Below are positions 63,701 to 64,000 of a stretch of 64,000 nucleotides of DNA, piece after piece. Location of the stretch: assembly GCF_040493455.1 (NCBI RefSeq), contig NZ_JANFDA010000005.1:1-64000 (forward strand), given 5' to 3'. Within the stretch, counting starts at the first letter, position 1. Each line of letters opens with the position of its first letter. The notes beneath the pieces are model-generated. The model worked only from the letters and a program-made list of their open reading frames with translations, was not told the DNA's origin and made no database searches. A program made the translations under genes and the position numbers. The DNA comes from Microcosmobacter sp040493455. Lineage in GTDB: Bacteria > Bacteroidota > Bacteroidia > Flavobacteriales > Flavobacteriaceae.

Positions 63701-64000
63701 ATGAAACGACTATTACTACTATCAATCATCATGGCATTTGGCATAGCCTCATATGCACAAACCACATGGACAGGAGCAGGAGCTGATACCAATTGGAGCA
63801 ATACAGACAATTGGGATACCAACTTAGTTCCTACAGCATCCGATGACGTTATTATTCCAACAGGGTTTACAGTAACATTGAATGTATCTGGTAACGTAAG
63901 ATCGATTACACTTCAAGGAAATTCAACTTTAGATATGAATACATCCTTTGAGTTTTCAGAACCTTCAACATTCGAAACTGGTACAACAGTAAATTGGAAT
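63701..64000 (+). CDS. Secreted protein, N-terminal part only (cut by window end)
   Basis: The first 100 residues are visible and the frame runs off the window. A signal peptide (MAFGIASYAQ) is followed by TWTGAGADTNWSNTDNWDTNLVPTASDDVIIP. That opening is typical of large Bacteroidota secreted proteins with beta-helix or autotransporter-like repeats and usually a T9SS sorting domain at the far end. The C-terminus is not visible, so sorting type and function are open. Confidence 0.75.
   Translation, partial: MKRLLLLSIIMAFGIASYAQTTWTGAGADTNWSNTDNWDTNLVPTASDDVIIPTGFTVTLNVSGNVRSITLQGNSTLDMNTSFEFSEPSTFETGTTVNWN

Noticed and set aside
1..64000. tRNA, rRNA, CRISPR arrays, IS transposases, prophage
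   Set aside because: Looked for on both strands by eye; no cloverleaf, spaced repeats, transposase motif or phage structural gene was recognised.

Overview
The window reads as a chromosomal segment of a marine-type member of the Flavobacteriaceae (Bacteroidota). Supporting signs are low-GC DNA, promoter boxes of the TAnnTTTG type, few Shine-Dalgarno sites, many secreted proteins with type IX secretion (T9SS) C-terminal domains (types A and B), an SusC-like/OMP beta-barrel receptor, DUF6090, DUF4295 beside rpmB-rpmG, bshC for bacillithiol, and Rhs tips of the flavobacterial YRYGFQGQEKDDE type. No rRNA, tRNA, CRISPR array, transposase or prophage gene was seen. This assignment is by recognition, not by database search.

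Layout. 1-3936 is an array of three orphan Rhs C-terminal cassettes. Each has the same leader and core repeat followed by a different toxin tip; two have a following putative immunity gene. It is followed by about 850 bases without a convincing gene. 4790-15063 carries an outer-membrane receptor, a CoA-binding protein, a sodium:solute symporter, a large Asp-box T9SS protein, recR, a glycosyltransferase and a 2-oxoacid dehydrogenase E2. 15064-16232 is a small ECF-sigma operon. 16424-21558 is housekeeping: exonuclease, FAH hydrolase, Hpt, cinA, rpmB-rpmG-DUF4295, ftsY. 21627-27190 has a fibronectin-type lipoprotein gene broken by an amber codon, an amidase, a serine hydrolase and rimO.

27261-34062 is the most system-like block. 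A two-gene secreted-protein operon lies divergent from an ECF sigma factor and a membrane TPR protein, which run convergently into a TPR-CHAT protease predicted to be periplasmic and membrane-anchored. 34271-50878 is mixed: M14, M28 and M23 peptidases, bshC, a tandem pair of related lipoproteins, a TPR-HTH regulator, guaA, a LysM/periplasmic-binding protein, DUF922, DUF3820, DinB-like, VOC and DUF6090 proteins. 51254-60855 holds three T9SS type-B proteins, two of them paralogues with choice-of-anchor L domains, one 1612 residues long with about 11 internal repeats. The window ends with uvrB, a TerB-like gene and the start of another secreted protein.

How genes may work together. The Rhs cassettes probably act as a store of alternative toxin ends for a full-length Rhs gene outside the window. 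The ECF/TPR/CHAT group looks like an envelope signalling circuit in which a CHAT protease could control an anti-sigma-like partner; this is inference. The many T9SS cargo proteins fit a surface-active, polymer-degrading or gliding lifestyle.
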